A stretch of DNA of 64,000 nucleotides. It comes from Poecilobothrus nobilitatus. Taxonomy: Eukaryota; Arthropoda; Insecta; Diptera; Dolichopodidae. A program made the position numbers and the translations under genes. A model generated the notes under the pieces. It was not told the DNA's origin. It saw only the letters and a program-made list of their open reading frames with translations, and did not search any database. Positions 1 through 11,450 of this stretch are shown piece by piece; position 1 is the first letter of the stretch; each line of letters opens with the position of its first letter. Where the stretch lies: NCBI GenBank assembly GCA_947095535.1, contig OX352773.1:259865590-259929589 (forward strand). The letters are read 5' to 3'.

Positions 1-3000
1 AAAAACAAGGAATAGTAAGAGATATGGTAAAGGGGTGGTATATTATATAGTAAAAACAGTAAAAGTAAATATTGTGGTAACAGTAAAATTAATATACTGA
101 TATTAAACATACCTACCCCATATTTTATTGGTATAAGTTTTTTTATTCATGTTTTATGTTACTCTCAACAAAACAAAAAATAAAAACATCAAAAAAGGAC
201 AACAAAATGAAAAAATAAAAGCCAATGTTTAAACAAAGGAAAAAAAAAATTTTTTTTCTTGAATTTTTTCTTATTTTCGGTTTTTCTGTTTCCGTCCATT
301 TTTAATTATTTAAGTCCTGGCAAATGTTTATTTTTTATTTCCATCAATTTTATATATTTTTTAATGTTTATTATGTTACTTCTTAGAAATAAAAACGGTT
401 TGTGAAAAATTAAGTCCAACTTTTTATTATTAAAACATTTTGGAGTATGTGGCTTTTAGATTGAGATTTAAGTTAAAAAGCTAAATTACGTTTTTAGTTT
501 GTAGGCATATTTACTAAAATGTTTATTTAAAGAAAATGCATTAAAATTGTACGTAATGTTGTAATATATACCATTATAGATCAATTTCAAATTAAAGATT
601 AAGTTTTTTATTTAAATTAAAAGAAGAAAACAAAAAAAAACTTCAATTTTATTATTGTATTTAAATGTATTTTATGTCCATTTTATTGTTCCTATATATT
701 CATAATATTCAAATATATTTTTCTCAGAATTATTCTACAAATAAATATTAAAATATTTTACTTTGGTTTTTCTTTTTTTTTTTGTTTTTCTTATGAAATA
801 ATTTTCCTTTGTACATAATAGTATATAATATATATCTATTTAACAAATTAGAATTATACATATAATACACTTTTCTATATACGATAAATTGATTTTTTTT
901 TTTTTATTCTTATTTTTACATTTCATATTTTATTTCTTTTTTCACATTTTCCCAGATTTTCTTTTGTCTTTTGTAACATAAAACGAACATACATATGAGT
1001 AACTTTCTAAATATGATAAAAAATAAAATTTGGAAAATGTCTGTGATTTTTTATTTTATTTTTGTATATTATTTTGTTTTTGTTTTACAGAAGGTAAGAA
1101 TTTTGTTTTTGTTTGAGGCTACGTACATATTTTATACGTGTATTTATTTAATACTACAGGGGTAAAATTTTCTCATATTACATACAGTTACAGTGACTTA
1201 TAAGAGTATGTTATATTAGAAATCTTTAAAAAAATTTTAAAAATTAAAAAAAAAGTTGTAAAAATTTCAAAGAAATTTTATATATTTTATTTTTTTGTTT
1301 AAATTTATTTATTTTTTTTTTTTAATTTTTAGTGTTTTAAAGAGAGACGATCACAGTGAATTATAACCTATAATATGATACTTCTATTTAGTAAAAAATT
1401 AACTGTAATTCCTCTATATAATAAAAATCGTAATAATAATACTCTGGACTGTAAAAAAATACAATTATGATTTGTGCAGAAAAGTTATGTATGTACTCGA
1501 ATAATTTTAAAAACTAGAAAGATTAATATAATTTTTTTTTTAAAAATTACTTTCCTTTTAAAGGACAATAAAATTAAATTGAACTAAACTAAATAATAAC
1601 AGGAAACAAAGTAGAGTGAAATTGAGGTTAAAGAAGGTTTATTAAAAAATATTATTGTTGTTAAATTTGAGATTAATGAGTGCATCCAATAATTTACATT
1701 TATATGACCAAGATGTAATCAAAAAAAAGTATATATATGTTATATATATATAGATAAATCTTTTATTATTAAAGCATCAAGTAGAAGCATTTTATCTATA
1801 ATGAAATTTTAATTATATGCAATTGTAACAATAAATAATGTAATGATCATTTTTCTAGGCTTTGTAGTGTAGATATATGTATCTATTCAATGCATATATG
1901 TATATATAAAAGATAATATGTATGAATTAAATACATATTATGTATATAGACTTTGTAGTGTAAATAAATATATTTATTTAATATATATAAAATTTAATTG
2001 CAATATATATCTAAAAGAACAAACGTTTTGTATTTGGTAAGAATTTTTGGGAGTGTTATCATGAATTTCATTTTTATTTGTTTTTTTTTTTTTTTTTTTT
2101 TGTTGTTAGGTGCTGTAGTATATAAAATGATTGATTTGTAAGATTAAAAAATTTTTACTTTCACATTTTAACAAAAATGATGACAACGACAGAAAAAAAA
2201 AACAATATTATTTGAAAGGGATAAAAATACAAAAGGGGATAAAGGGATACAAAAAAAAAAAAAAAAAATACCAAACTAAGATTATAAATAATATCAATCA
2301 AATAAGATTATAAATATTATATTTATATAACTATATATCACATATATATATATATATAATATATATATATTACCTGTATAATAATGTATATATTGTATAT
2401 ACTATAATATATTATAATGTATATATTTATATAAAAAATCCATTAAATATAAAAAGAAACCAAATAAAAATAGGTGTTTTGTTATTGATACTTTAAGATT
2501 TGGTATCTTAAGATATCAAAAATTAAGAAGATTATTAATTTTTTATTTATTTATATATTTTTTTTTACCTTTTATATTAATAAAAAAAGGAAAAAAAAAA
2601 AACAAGGAAGAAATAGAAAATTTTTTTAATCGAAATTAATGGACCATTGATAAATTAATATATGATTTTAGTATTAAGAGTAATTAGAGTTGATAGAATA
2701 TGGTTTAAATTAATTAAATGCACGACGATTTAAATATTATTTGAAGTGATCAGATCAAACTAATGAAATCAAAAGAATTTATGACAATGAATGTCAATTA
2801 ATCAATTCTCTTTCTGTTCTTTTTTCTGCGCTATTATAAATGCGATTCATAAATTTAGATTTTCAAATTGCAACTCTGGTAATTTTGATCGGTTTATGTA
2901 GTATAAAAATATAATAGGCACCTGTCAACAGTAAAAAGTAGATTTGATAGAGAACACCAGAAGGAGATAAACTATTTTTTTTTTTGTTTCCTATCAATAT

Positions 3001-4090
3001 TCATATCATATACATTTACTTTTTGGATCTTACATTTAAAAGGAAAACTTTAAATATTTATTTACAAAAAAAATTAAAAACATTTTTAATATTCTATGTT
3101 AGATTGCAAAGCACTTAATGTTTTAATAATATTGAAATTAAATAATAACAAGTATATAGACTTATATAATATAAATAAAAATTATAATTTTTTAAAAATC
3201 TAATGTACAAATCAGACAAATAAAAATATATAAAGTTTACGTTTTTCTGAAATCGGGAAGGGAAGGGAACCTGCACATTATCACCTTTAAAATGTAAAAT
3301 TCATTGTTGAAATATATAAGGGGGTCTCAGAAAAAAAGATGTTGAGTAAAAAAAAAAATGAGGTATTGCAAAAATATATGTATTGTAAAAAAGTATTGTA
3401 AAAATAAATATTTACCTAATTTTTATATAAAAGAAAATATATTTTCTAACTTTTCTTTTTTTTTTCAATACACTATTGATATTTTAGATTAAAAAAAAAA
3501 AATTAAAAATACAAAAAGTAAAGGATTATAACATTTGCAATGATTTGTTTTTCTTTTTCTTTATTTGTAAATTTTGAAAAAAAAAATCGAAATTAAATAA
3601 TAATGAGTTATTATGTTATACTTCCCTTTTATAACCTTTTATGTATACCTTATAAATAATATAAAATGTTTATAAATGAAAAGTTTTATTTTATAATGTC
3701 AGTTTGTCTGATTAACTGACACATGCTTATGAAAATTGGTTATAAAGTTAAGTAAATTGCTAGAAGAGAACTATTAATTTGATTTTCTGTAAACACGAAC
3801 CTATTTACGTTAAAATATCAACTTGAATTCTTAATAAAATGACTAAAAAATATTCAAAATATTTGGATTTGAATGAAAATTTGGATCAAAATGTTGGATC
3901 AATTGGAATTGATTTAAACCTTTTTTTAACTTGCTAATAGTTACGATTTGTTTTTTTTTTTTTTGTTCGAAAATACCAATATTATTTTTTCGTGATTTTC
4001 TCTCTATTTCTAGATACTCTGCTATATATATATAATATTCCTCCAGGGTGGGTATTAAATAAATATATATACCATTAATACCATACCATA
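1..4090. other. A+T-rich intronic sequence, no gene
   Basis: Low-complexity A+T sequence with many homopolymer runs, for example poly(T) near 2082-2101, an (AT)n tract near 2340-2372, and a short direct repeat of CTTTGTAGTGTA at 1860 and 1951 (spacing 91). No coding stretch, RNA gene or mobile-element end is recognisable. The lysine-rich open frame at 2131-2313 is a product of A-runs. Confidence 0.6.
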
Positions 4091-4093
4091 CCA

Positions 4094-4690
4094 TAAATAT
4101 TATTATTATTATTATTATTTTTTATTAACCATAATTAAAATTACAATTAATCTTTTATTTTATAAGCAACTAGCTGCCAGGGCTATCGGCTTGAATTTTT
4201 AATATAATGTGTTTTATAACTTATTAAATTTAGTATTTTTACATTTTTATTCAATATTAAATTTACAATGTTTGTTTGAAAAAATTTTTTTTTTTTTTTT
4301 TTTTATATTAATTCATAAATTTTAATTTTGGTAAGAAAATCTTGTATTTTTTAAATATTTGTAACTGTAGGATGAGATAGGAGATCTTATTGAAAATGGA
4401 AGAGCGGGTTTGAGTAAGGAGTGTGCATTCGGATAGGATATGTGTAATGGTTAGCGGGAATCTATTACAAAATTGACAAATAGGTTGGTCCTCGTTCTTG
4501 AGTAGGTATGAGTGACGTAAATATATATACCATAAATATACCATTTTAAAACTATTTGTTAAAGTTAAGTGTGATGTTAATTGTTTTACCAATGCTACAC
4601 AACTGTATTTATTTGCTCGATTCCATAGTTTGAAATTTATTAAAGAAAATAAATGTAAATATAAATTTGATTTTATGATCAATGAATTAT
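4094..4690 (-). mobile_element. 3' fragment of an I-clade-like non-LTR retrotransposon with a (TAA)n tail
   Basis: A minus-strand frame at 4308-4682 (124 codons) carries QPICQFC, then ITHILSEC, a C-X2-C-X8-H-X4-C knuckle (C69, C72, H81, C86). This is typical of the C-terminus of ORF2 in non-LTR elements, preceded by the usual LRHSYLL segment. About 190 bp of 3' UTR follow, including GCCGATAGCC and CAGCTAGTTGC. The element then ends in TAA repeats (plus-strand ATT repeats, about 4098-4120), the tail type seen in I-clade elements. No reverse transcriptase or endonuclease is left, so this is a 5'-truncated dead copy. The clade is inferred; the LINE identity is more secure. Confidence 0.7.
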
Positions 4691-5147
4691 TTCTTGTTTA
4701 CAAAATTTAAATGTGCTTATTACAAAATATTGTTTTAAATCTTGACTTAATTATCTGATTTTTCTGTTGTATTAATATAATTGTGATGAAAATGAAAAAG
4801 TTTTGCATATTATATGAAATTCGGTGTAAAAAAAGTAAGAAATTTTTAAAATTATTAAAAAATATGTACTTATGTTTCAAAGAATTCAAAAATTAAATTG
4901 GATTGAAATGGCCTGTTTAATTTTAAAATTTACAAATTCTAGAAAAACAGTATATAAAAAAATAATATACATATGTTCATAATATAAAGAGAAAAATTTT
5001 TTTATTTTTTTATTTTAACTTTTATTTATTATTTAAAGATCTTACATTATTACCCTAAAAGTTTACAAAATATATATTTTAGTATTTACGCAATATTAAC
5101 ATGTAAAAATATTTAGTATTTTTGTTTTCATATTTTCATTTTATATT
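4691..5147. other. A+T-rich spacer, no gene
   Basis: A+T-rich filler. It includes the first copy (about 4947-4998) of a roughly 50-bp direct repeat whose partner is at about 5969-6016. Nothing coding is supported; the open frame at 4707-4889 is not credible. Confidence 0.5.
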
Positions 5148-6016
5148 GGCCCTGATTTTGATAGTCATATCACTTTCATTTTTTATGAAAAACAAAATTT
5201 TTGATTTCAATAGTCATAAAAAATGAAAAAAAAATCATAAAAAATGAAAAGAAGCTGATTTTGATAGTTATATTTTATGAATAGACTCATTTAAAACGTC
5301 AAATTTTCTGATTTTGAAATTGTTAAATGAGTGCTTGTAAAAATGGATTTAGGAAAAAATTATGAAGTATTTTATTTATATTTATGTGAATATTAGGCAT
5401 TTCTATACTATACGACTATACGATAGCATAGGTTGCAAGTAAGCCCATTAATTTGTGAATTAGAACTCGTTCCGACATGATTAAAAGAAAGGTACTCAGT
5501 ACTCACCGATTTTGTAGTAAAATTTAAATATCATAAAAAAAAATAAAAATGTTCAACTTTTAAGTCCGCCCCAAAAAACAGAACCCACAAACTAAGGAAC
5601 CATTTTTCGGCACTTTTTTTAATTTTTTGCTTGTTTTCTATTACAGTATTGTGAACTACGTGTTTTAAATCTTAATTTTTTACTTATAGCTTTTCTTTGT
5701 ATAGTCAAAACCTCAAAATAAGAAAGTATTGCCGGTTTAAAAAAAAAATATAAATCATTTTAATTTTAAATTCCATTTCATTTTGCCCGACTATCAAAAT
5801 CGCAAAAAATTATTAAAATGAAATGAAATTTTTCATTTTCATTTTTATGAAATGACTATCGAAATCAGGGCCATTATTCTTATATTCTTTGTTATGATGA
5901 TTATTAACATATATTATTCTTAATTTACAATTATTGATAAAAAAGATATTGAAAAAAACCATTATAGTACAGTATATAAAAAAATAATATATGTTCATAA
6001 TATAAAGAGAAAAATT
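4947..6016 (+). repeat. Pair of about 50-bp direct repeats flanking the 725-bp element
   Basis: The segment starting ACAGTATATAAAAAAATAAT and ending AAAGAGAAAAATT occurs at 4947-4998 and again at 5969-6016, identical except for a 4-bp gap. The copies bracket the inverted-repeat element at 5148-5872 with extra sequence on both sides. They are too far out to be a simple target duplication; a local duplication is more likely. Confidence 0.55.
5148..5872. mobile_element. 725-bp inverted-repeat element (MITE-like)
   Basis: The left end GGCCCTGATTTTGATAGTCA and the right end (reverse-complemented GGCCCTGATTTCGATAGTCA) differ at one base in 20 and stay similar further in. The flanks share ATT on each side, a possible 3-bp target duplication, which would suit a PIF/Harbinger-type element; this is weak. 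No ORF of useful length lies inside. The interior has repeated short blocks of CATAAAAAATGAAAA. A decayed relative of one end is at about 17635-17655. Confidence 0.65.
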
Positions 6017-6849
6017 ACATAGAAAAATATTGAATTAAAGAAAATATGAAAATAGCCTAATTATAGGCGTTCATATTTTAAATAATAAATGCATTGTTAA
6101 TAATAAATGTTTTCAAGATAAATATTTTAAGCTTTAATTTACTTAAAAGTAATTAAATAATATCAAAAGTATAATATTCTGTTTGGAAATAGATTTTTGT
6201 GAAGTTATTAGTATGAATAATTATCTTTCTTTTAATATTAAGTAGCCAATAAAGTTTTTAATTCCTATAGCTGATGCGATGATCCTTTATATAATTTTTT
6301 AAAACAAACTTTTGGGAATGATTAAATAATATAATCTTATGATCTGATAGAAGAATTTATGGTAGTGGAGATAATGGAAATTCATATATTATTAAAATAT
6401 TATTTTTGATTATTTGAAATATTATATTTAAATTAATATTTTATGGCTTTTAATAATCTTAAAATTTAACAAAATATTTTATGTAACAACATGTATATGT
6501 AGATGAAATCCATTAAAATATTTTTGCTTAGTTTTCTTCTTTCAAATCGATTAACTTTCAATCTAAATTTATTAAAAATTGGTTTGTAATGAAAATAAGT
6601 TGACAATAAATAGAATTATTCCATAAGGACGTCAACATTTCACAATGTACTATATTGTTTTATACTTTTAATTGAATTTGATATTATAAGGATATTAATA
6701 AGAAGTAATGAATTCACAAAAAAATTTTGTTTTTTCCAGAATTTTAGTTTTGAATATTTATTCAATATTATGTGGTTTTTGTGGTTTTTCAGAAGAAATA
6801 ATTATTTGCGTTTTTAACAAGACAAAATATTTGATTTAAAAAAACACTC
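5873..6849. other. A+T-rich intronic sequence, no gene
   Basis: Apart from the second copy of the 50-bp direct repeat near 5969-6016, I see no element ends, ORFs or RNA genes. Confidence 0.5.
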
Positions 6850-8148
6850 TTTTTAGCACATTTCCAAAAAAATTTTGAAAAAATGTGCTTATTAGTTTCA
6901 CTCTGTCCGTCCGTCCGTCCGTCCGTCTGTTTACAAAACTTCTACATCGTTAAAGATAGAGAAAAAAAATTTTAACCATAGGTAGGTCTCATAAAAAAAA
7001 TAATTTTGTGGAACAACTTTTTCATGTAGCCCCCCCCATTACGGAGCTACAGCCCCTCAAACTTTGAAAAAGCCCTATTTTTAAATGCATATATCTTATG
7101 TTCTGCTTAAGATTTTTTCAATCTGAAAACGTCATTCGACAGATATTTCTTTTATCTTTGTAAATTTATATCAAAATTATACAATATTTTTAAATTTAGT
7201 ATTTAAATTTACCGTTATGTGAAAACCAAATTTTGCATGATTTTTCTACTTTCATAACTCCGGCACGCTTCTAGATAGAAGCTTGAAATTTTGAGACAAG
7301 AAAGAACTTTTAGAATTAGTATAAGTTTGCTCAGAAAATTTTTTCGGACCACCCCCTGTTTATGAGCTATTAGGGCTTAAAAATTAAAAATTTGCTATTT
7401 TTGAACACCTGTAACTTAGCAACCTGTGCACATTTTACTTCTGCAAGATAAAAAAATTAAAGCTACAATAATATATTTTTACGTGTGTTAAAGGTTTATT
7501 TTAATTGTAAAGGGTTCCAAAGTTGTAGCTCTTCAAAATTGCGAAAAAGCCCCATTTTCAGATGTATATATCTCTGGCTCTGCGTAATAATTTTGCAATC
7601 TAAGACCGCCAGAAGATCGAAAATTTTATTATCTATATAAAACAATATCAAAATTATGTAATATTTTGTAATTTACTATTTAAATTTACCGTTATGTGAA
7701 AACCACATTTTGCATGAAATTTCTTTTTTCATAACTCCGGCACCCCTTTAGATAGTAACCTGAAATTTTGAAACAAGAAAGAACTTTTAGAATTAGTATA
7801 AGTTTCCTCAGAAAATTTTTTGGTAACACCCGCTCTTTAAAAGTTATTATGCCTCAAAAATTGAAAATTTGCTATTTTTAGACACCTGTAACTTAGGCAC
7901 CTGTACAAATTTTTCTTCGGGAAGACATGAAAACTAAAGGTTCAATAATATATTTTTACGTGTGTTAACGGCTTTTCTTAGTTATATAGGAACTTACGGC
8001 CCCTCAAAATTTCAAAAATGTCCTATTTTCACGTTTTTTCTTATTACATGAAATTTTCAAATTTTTGTGTAAGTCACACTTCTAAACAGTTTGTATTGAG
8101 TTTTGGAAATGTGCGCTTTTAAAAACAGTTGGTTTACATTCTACCTTG
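6850..8148 (+). mobile_element. Cac-family repeat, copy 1, full length with an internal 477-bp duplication
   Basis: It begins TTTTTAGCACATTTCCAAAA and ends with TTTTGGAAATGTGC followed by GCTTTTAAAAAC, so the termini are 14-bp inverted repeats. Just inside the left end a second inverted copy (TTTTGAAAAAATGTGCT) allows a terminal hairpin. A GTCC repeat block follows at about 6905-6927. The body is a tandem dimer: ACCGTTATGTGAAAACCA occurs at 7211 and 7688, spacing 477. Other full copies are about 800 bp and have one unit. No ORF is present, so it is non-autonomous. I do not know the superfamily. Confidence 0.75.
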
Positions 8149-8380
8149 TTTTTTTATAAAATAGATTTGAATTGGAGAAAGAGGTAAAATTCGAAGAGCA
8201 TTAAACTTTAATGTGAAATATATGTGTTGTAATCATTGCCATATTGCCAGATTAAGACATCACCATAGTAACTAGTGGAATAAATTAATATATTTTTTGA
8301 CCAATTTTAAGAAAATAGAAAGATAATAATTATTTGATTTATATACCACAAATAAGATGCCGCTTGGATACTATTAAATA
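8149..8380. other. Spacer between Cac copy 1 and a SINE fragment
   Basis: A+T-rich unique sequence with nothing recognisable. Confidence 0.4.
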
Positions 8381-8479
8381 CCTTTTTTTTTCTCACATGC
8401 CACATAAAGGTAACAAGGAAATTACAGAGCCTTTCCTCTTCAGGCGTGGCTGTACATGTCGTAAGGAGGAATTACTCTG
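8381..8479 (-). mobile_element. SINE-A fragment lacking the tRNA head
   Basis: A poly(T) run is followed by TGCCACATAAAGGTAACAAG, GCCTTTCCTCTTCAGGCGTG and a TGTCGTAAGG block, matching the 3' half of the SINE-A copies elsewhere. The tRNA-like head with boxes A and B is missing, a 5' truncation. TATTAAAT before and TATTAATT after may be a degraded target duplication. The small open frame across it (8334-8558) is not a gene. Confidence 0.7.
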
Positions 8480-9155
8480 TATTAATTCAAGCATTAAAAA
8501 CATTATAAATTCAAATAAAGTAATTAAAATTAGTACAGAACATAAAGAAAATAAATAACATTAATGCTTAAAATTTGTCTGAACACAAACAAATAATAAA
8601 ATAATATGTAAATAACCATTATAAATAATTAACAAGTTTTTTTATTCTTAACACGAAAAGTTTTTAATGTAAAATTTAAGGATATCACCTATAATCTAAC
8701 CTAAAATAAAATCGTTTTATTAATCATGCTTGAAAAACTGAAAAATTTCAAATTAATAACAGCAAACGTGGGGTTAATTAGATTTGTGATCTAAAAAATA
8801 AAATTTGTAGGTTACAATGTACTTAACATCAATCTTTTACAAATACAAACTAAATTACTTGCTTGATCTCACCCTTTTATCTTAATACCTATCTATAAAA
8901 TCTATAAATTTTTTGTCTTAGAATTTTAGAATTTTAATAATAAAATTCTAAAATTATTTATTATTAATAAATAAAACCATGTTCAGTAATGCATTCATGT
9001 ATCGTATCTGTAAAAGAAATGAAATCTGAAAAATATACTGTGGTATTTTTTAATGAACATTTTTTTAACAATACGTTTAAATCTTTTCCATCTTTTACTA
9101 AAATATTCTGATAAAATATAAAAATATGTTATTTGATAAATGCTGCAAGTATAGG
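8480..9155. other. A+T-rich spacer, no gene
   Basis: Only A+T-rich sequence; nothing further is recognised. Confidence 0.4.
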
Positions 9156-9515
9156 TACTTTACTTTAGGTACATTGTCCGATTGCTTTGAAATTTTACAT
9201 AACAGTATCTATTGACGTCACCTATATTTCATAGAACATAGATTTTGCTACAAGGGTGATTTAAAGGTTAAATGGATTATTTTGAAATTTTCCGAACATT
9301 TTGTAGTATTTTACTTAAACCGTTATATTTTCGTCTAGGATATTACACAGGAACCAATTTTTTTGCAACATTGTGTGCCCTACTATTGACCAATTTGACC
9401 TTTAAATGAGCTTTTCGCCAAAAGTCATATTCTATAAAATATAGGTGATGTCACTAGGTACTGTTATGTAAAATTTCAAGGCAATCAGACACTGTAATGT
9501 ACTTAAAGTAAAGTA
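9156..9515. mobile_element. 360-bp foldback element with roughly 120-bp inverted arms
   Basis: The left arm (about 9156-9276) and right arm (about 9392-9515) are reverse complements with scattered mismatches and one 5-nt insertion. Matching landmarks include TACTTTACTTTA at the tip, GAAATTTTACATAACAG, then CACCTATATTT, and TTTAAAGGT deeper in. The loop is about 115 bp and there is no ORF. The long imperfect arms suggest a foldback-type or MITE element. I found no clear target duplication. Confidence 0.75.
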
Positions 9516-10733
9516 TATCCCAAAATTTTATAATTCAATGTAATTTTCTTTTCGGTAAAAAGCTAAATTTTCTTTTAATATTTTATACCGTAAAATTCTT
9601 TAATCTCCTATAAATTTTACCAGACACTTGTTTTGGTTATTTGACATTAAATCTATGTTCACAATTTAACAATATGTAATAAATAAGTAAAAGTTTTAAA
9701 ATAATTCTAGAGATTTTACTATTTTATATTATAGTTAAAGACGTGAAGTCATATTTAATATTAACACAAAAAAAAAAGGAACCACAAATTTATTCCGTTA
9801 TATTTTCCTTTTTTAAATCCTTTATTTTATTTTTTTTTCTTTTGTTTTTATTTTTTTTTTTATTTTTTGTTTATTACTTCTACTCACTATAGTTTCTTTC
9901 TGTCTAATGTTTGTTGAATTTTAACTGTTTAACAATGAAAATGTCATAAAAGCTACACAATGTTTCATGTTAAAGTCACGTCAAAATATTCTGGTAGAAC
10001 AGATGTAAAACAACTATATTTTTTTTTTTTTTTATAAGACATTTAAAGTTTTCTGTATGTATATGTGTATAATTTTAAGTATACAAAAGTTTTTTTTTTG
10101 TCTCATGAAAATAAAACTTTGAATTTGTATATAATTAACAGAAATGTAACAAAAACAGAAATTAATATTTAATATATACAAACATATATACAAGTATTAT
10201 TTATGTTTAATTATATTCTATAGTAATCTTCTCAAAGTCATCAATCAAGCAATAGTTGTCATTATTTTGATTGTATAGGAAATGTTTCTTTTTAGAAATC
10301 ATAAGTATATAAACATTATGTAATTGTTAATTATTAAAGTATGTACTAGGATATAAAAACTTTTGATTGATAGATTTTTAAAAAGATTAAAAAAAAAAAA
10401 AATGAAATAAGGATTTTATAAAGTAATATTGAAAAATAAGGATAATGACAAAAAAACATGTGAATGTTTAACTCAAATCTTAATCTGCAGACTTAGCTAG
10501 GTTATACTAAGTTTTATTAACGTGTAAATGATTTAATCCTTTGATTCGTATCCCAAAATTTCTGGAGTTTAATCATTTTAAGAACAGCAAATATTTTTTA
10601 GCATTTTTTTTTAAATATTTGATAACAAGAAACAAAAATGTATAAGTATATAATGTATATAAATACAAAGATAAACCTATGTTCCAATAATAACAAAATA
10701 TGGAATGAAAATAAGCAAATAATTGAAATATAA
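9516..10733. other. A+T-rich spacer, no gene
   Basis: Poly(A)/poly(T) runs and short AT-type tandem tracts only. The open frame at 10573-10791 partly overlaps the next element and is not credible. Confidence 0.4.
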
Positions 10734-10742
10734 TAAATGATG

Positions 10743-11441
10743 GGTGGGGTGTCATAAAGCCATATTTTACGAATATAGCTTTATGACCCATTCAAATGAG
10801 TTATAAAGTCATATTGGAAAAGATTCTGGAAAATAGGACAACCCTGGTTTCGTAACCGACTATAAAATTCCTCCAATTAGATTCATGTATAGGCAGAACC
10901 CGGAAAAGGGCAACCTTTATTTTGTAATAATTTTTGTATCTCATTTTTATAGAACGAAGAATTTGAAATCATGGGGGTAAAAAGAAAAGGTTTCGGATTT
11001 TCATACTAAAAATATTAAATTTTGGCTGTGAAAAATAATAATAAATTTTGTGAAAATTTAGACATTCTTATGAAAAACAAAAAAAAAGAAGGAATGAGGT
11101 GTGCTGCCCCTGCGCGTTAGGTTCGCCGGCGTGCCTCCGTCCGTTCGCGCGCCTCAGTTCAGAGGCAGCAGATCCCAATCCTTCAGAAAAGCTCTAAAGG
11201 AGTTGTGAAGGGAAGGGCTGAAGGAGGGGTAAATATTGAAAATATTAAATATTTTATGTGATATTGAGGACAGGTTTTATATGTGATAAAGAGATTGCGA
11301 TTAGGAGTTAGAGTGGGTTTTAAAATCAGAATATTTCTCCTTTTTCAGAGTATTTATACATATATGTTTACATATATTTTTACATATACATATATATACT
11401 CATTTGAATTCAAAACAAATATGGCTTTATGACACCCCACC
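10743..11441. mobile_element. 699-bp terminal-inverted-repeat element with a GC-rich core
   Basis: The termini are perfect 25-bp inverted repeats starting GGTGGGGTGTCATAAAGCC and ending with its complement. The flanks TAAATGATG (10734-10742) and TAAATGGTG (11442-11450) form a 9-bp target duplication with one mismatch, in the range of Mutator-like elements (hAT would give 8). The left end carries a nested hairpin (GTCATAAAGC paired with GCTTTATGAC). About 11090-11180 is strikingly G+C-rich for this window and holds a GCTGCC/GGCAGC inverted pair. No transposase is seen. Confidence 0.8.
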
Positions 11442-11450
11442 TAAATGGTG

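Noticed and set aside
1081..1098. Plus-strand microexon TTTTACAG|AAG|GTAAGA
   Set aside because: A 3-nt exon on the strand opposite to the gene, in low-complexity sequence; most likely chance.
3843..4094. 83-codon minus-strand open frame next to the LINE tail
   Set aside because: Begins in target-side sequence beyond the (TAA)n tail; no similarity to LINE or host proteins recognised.
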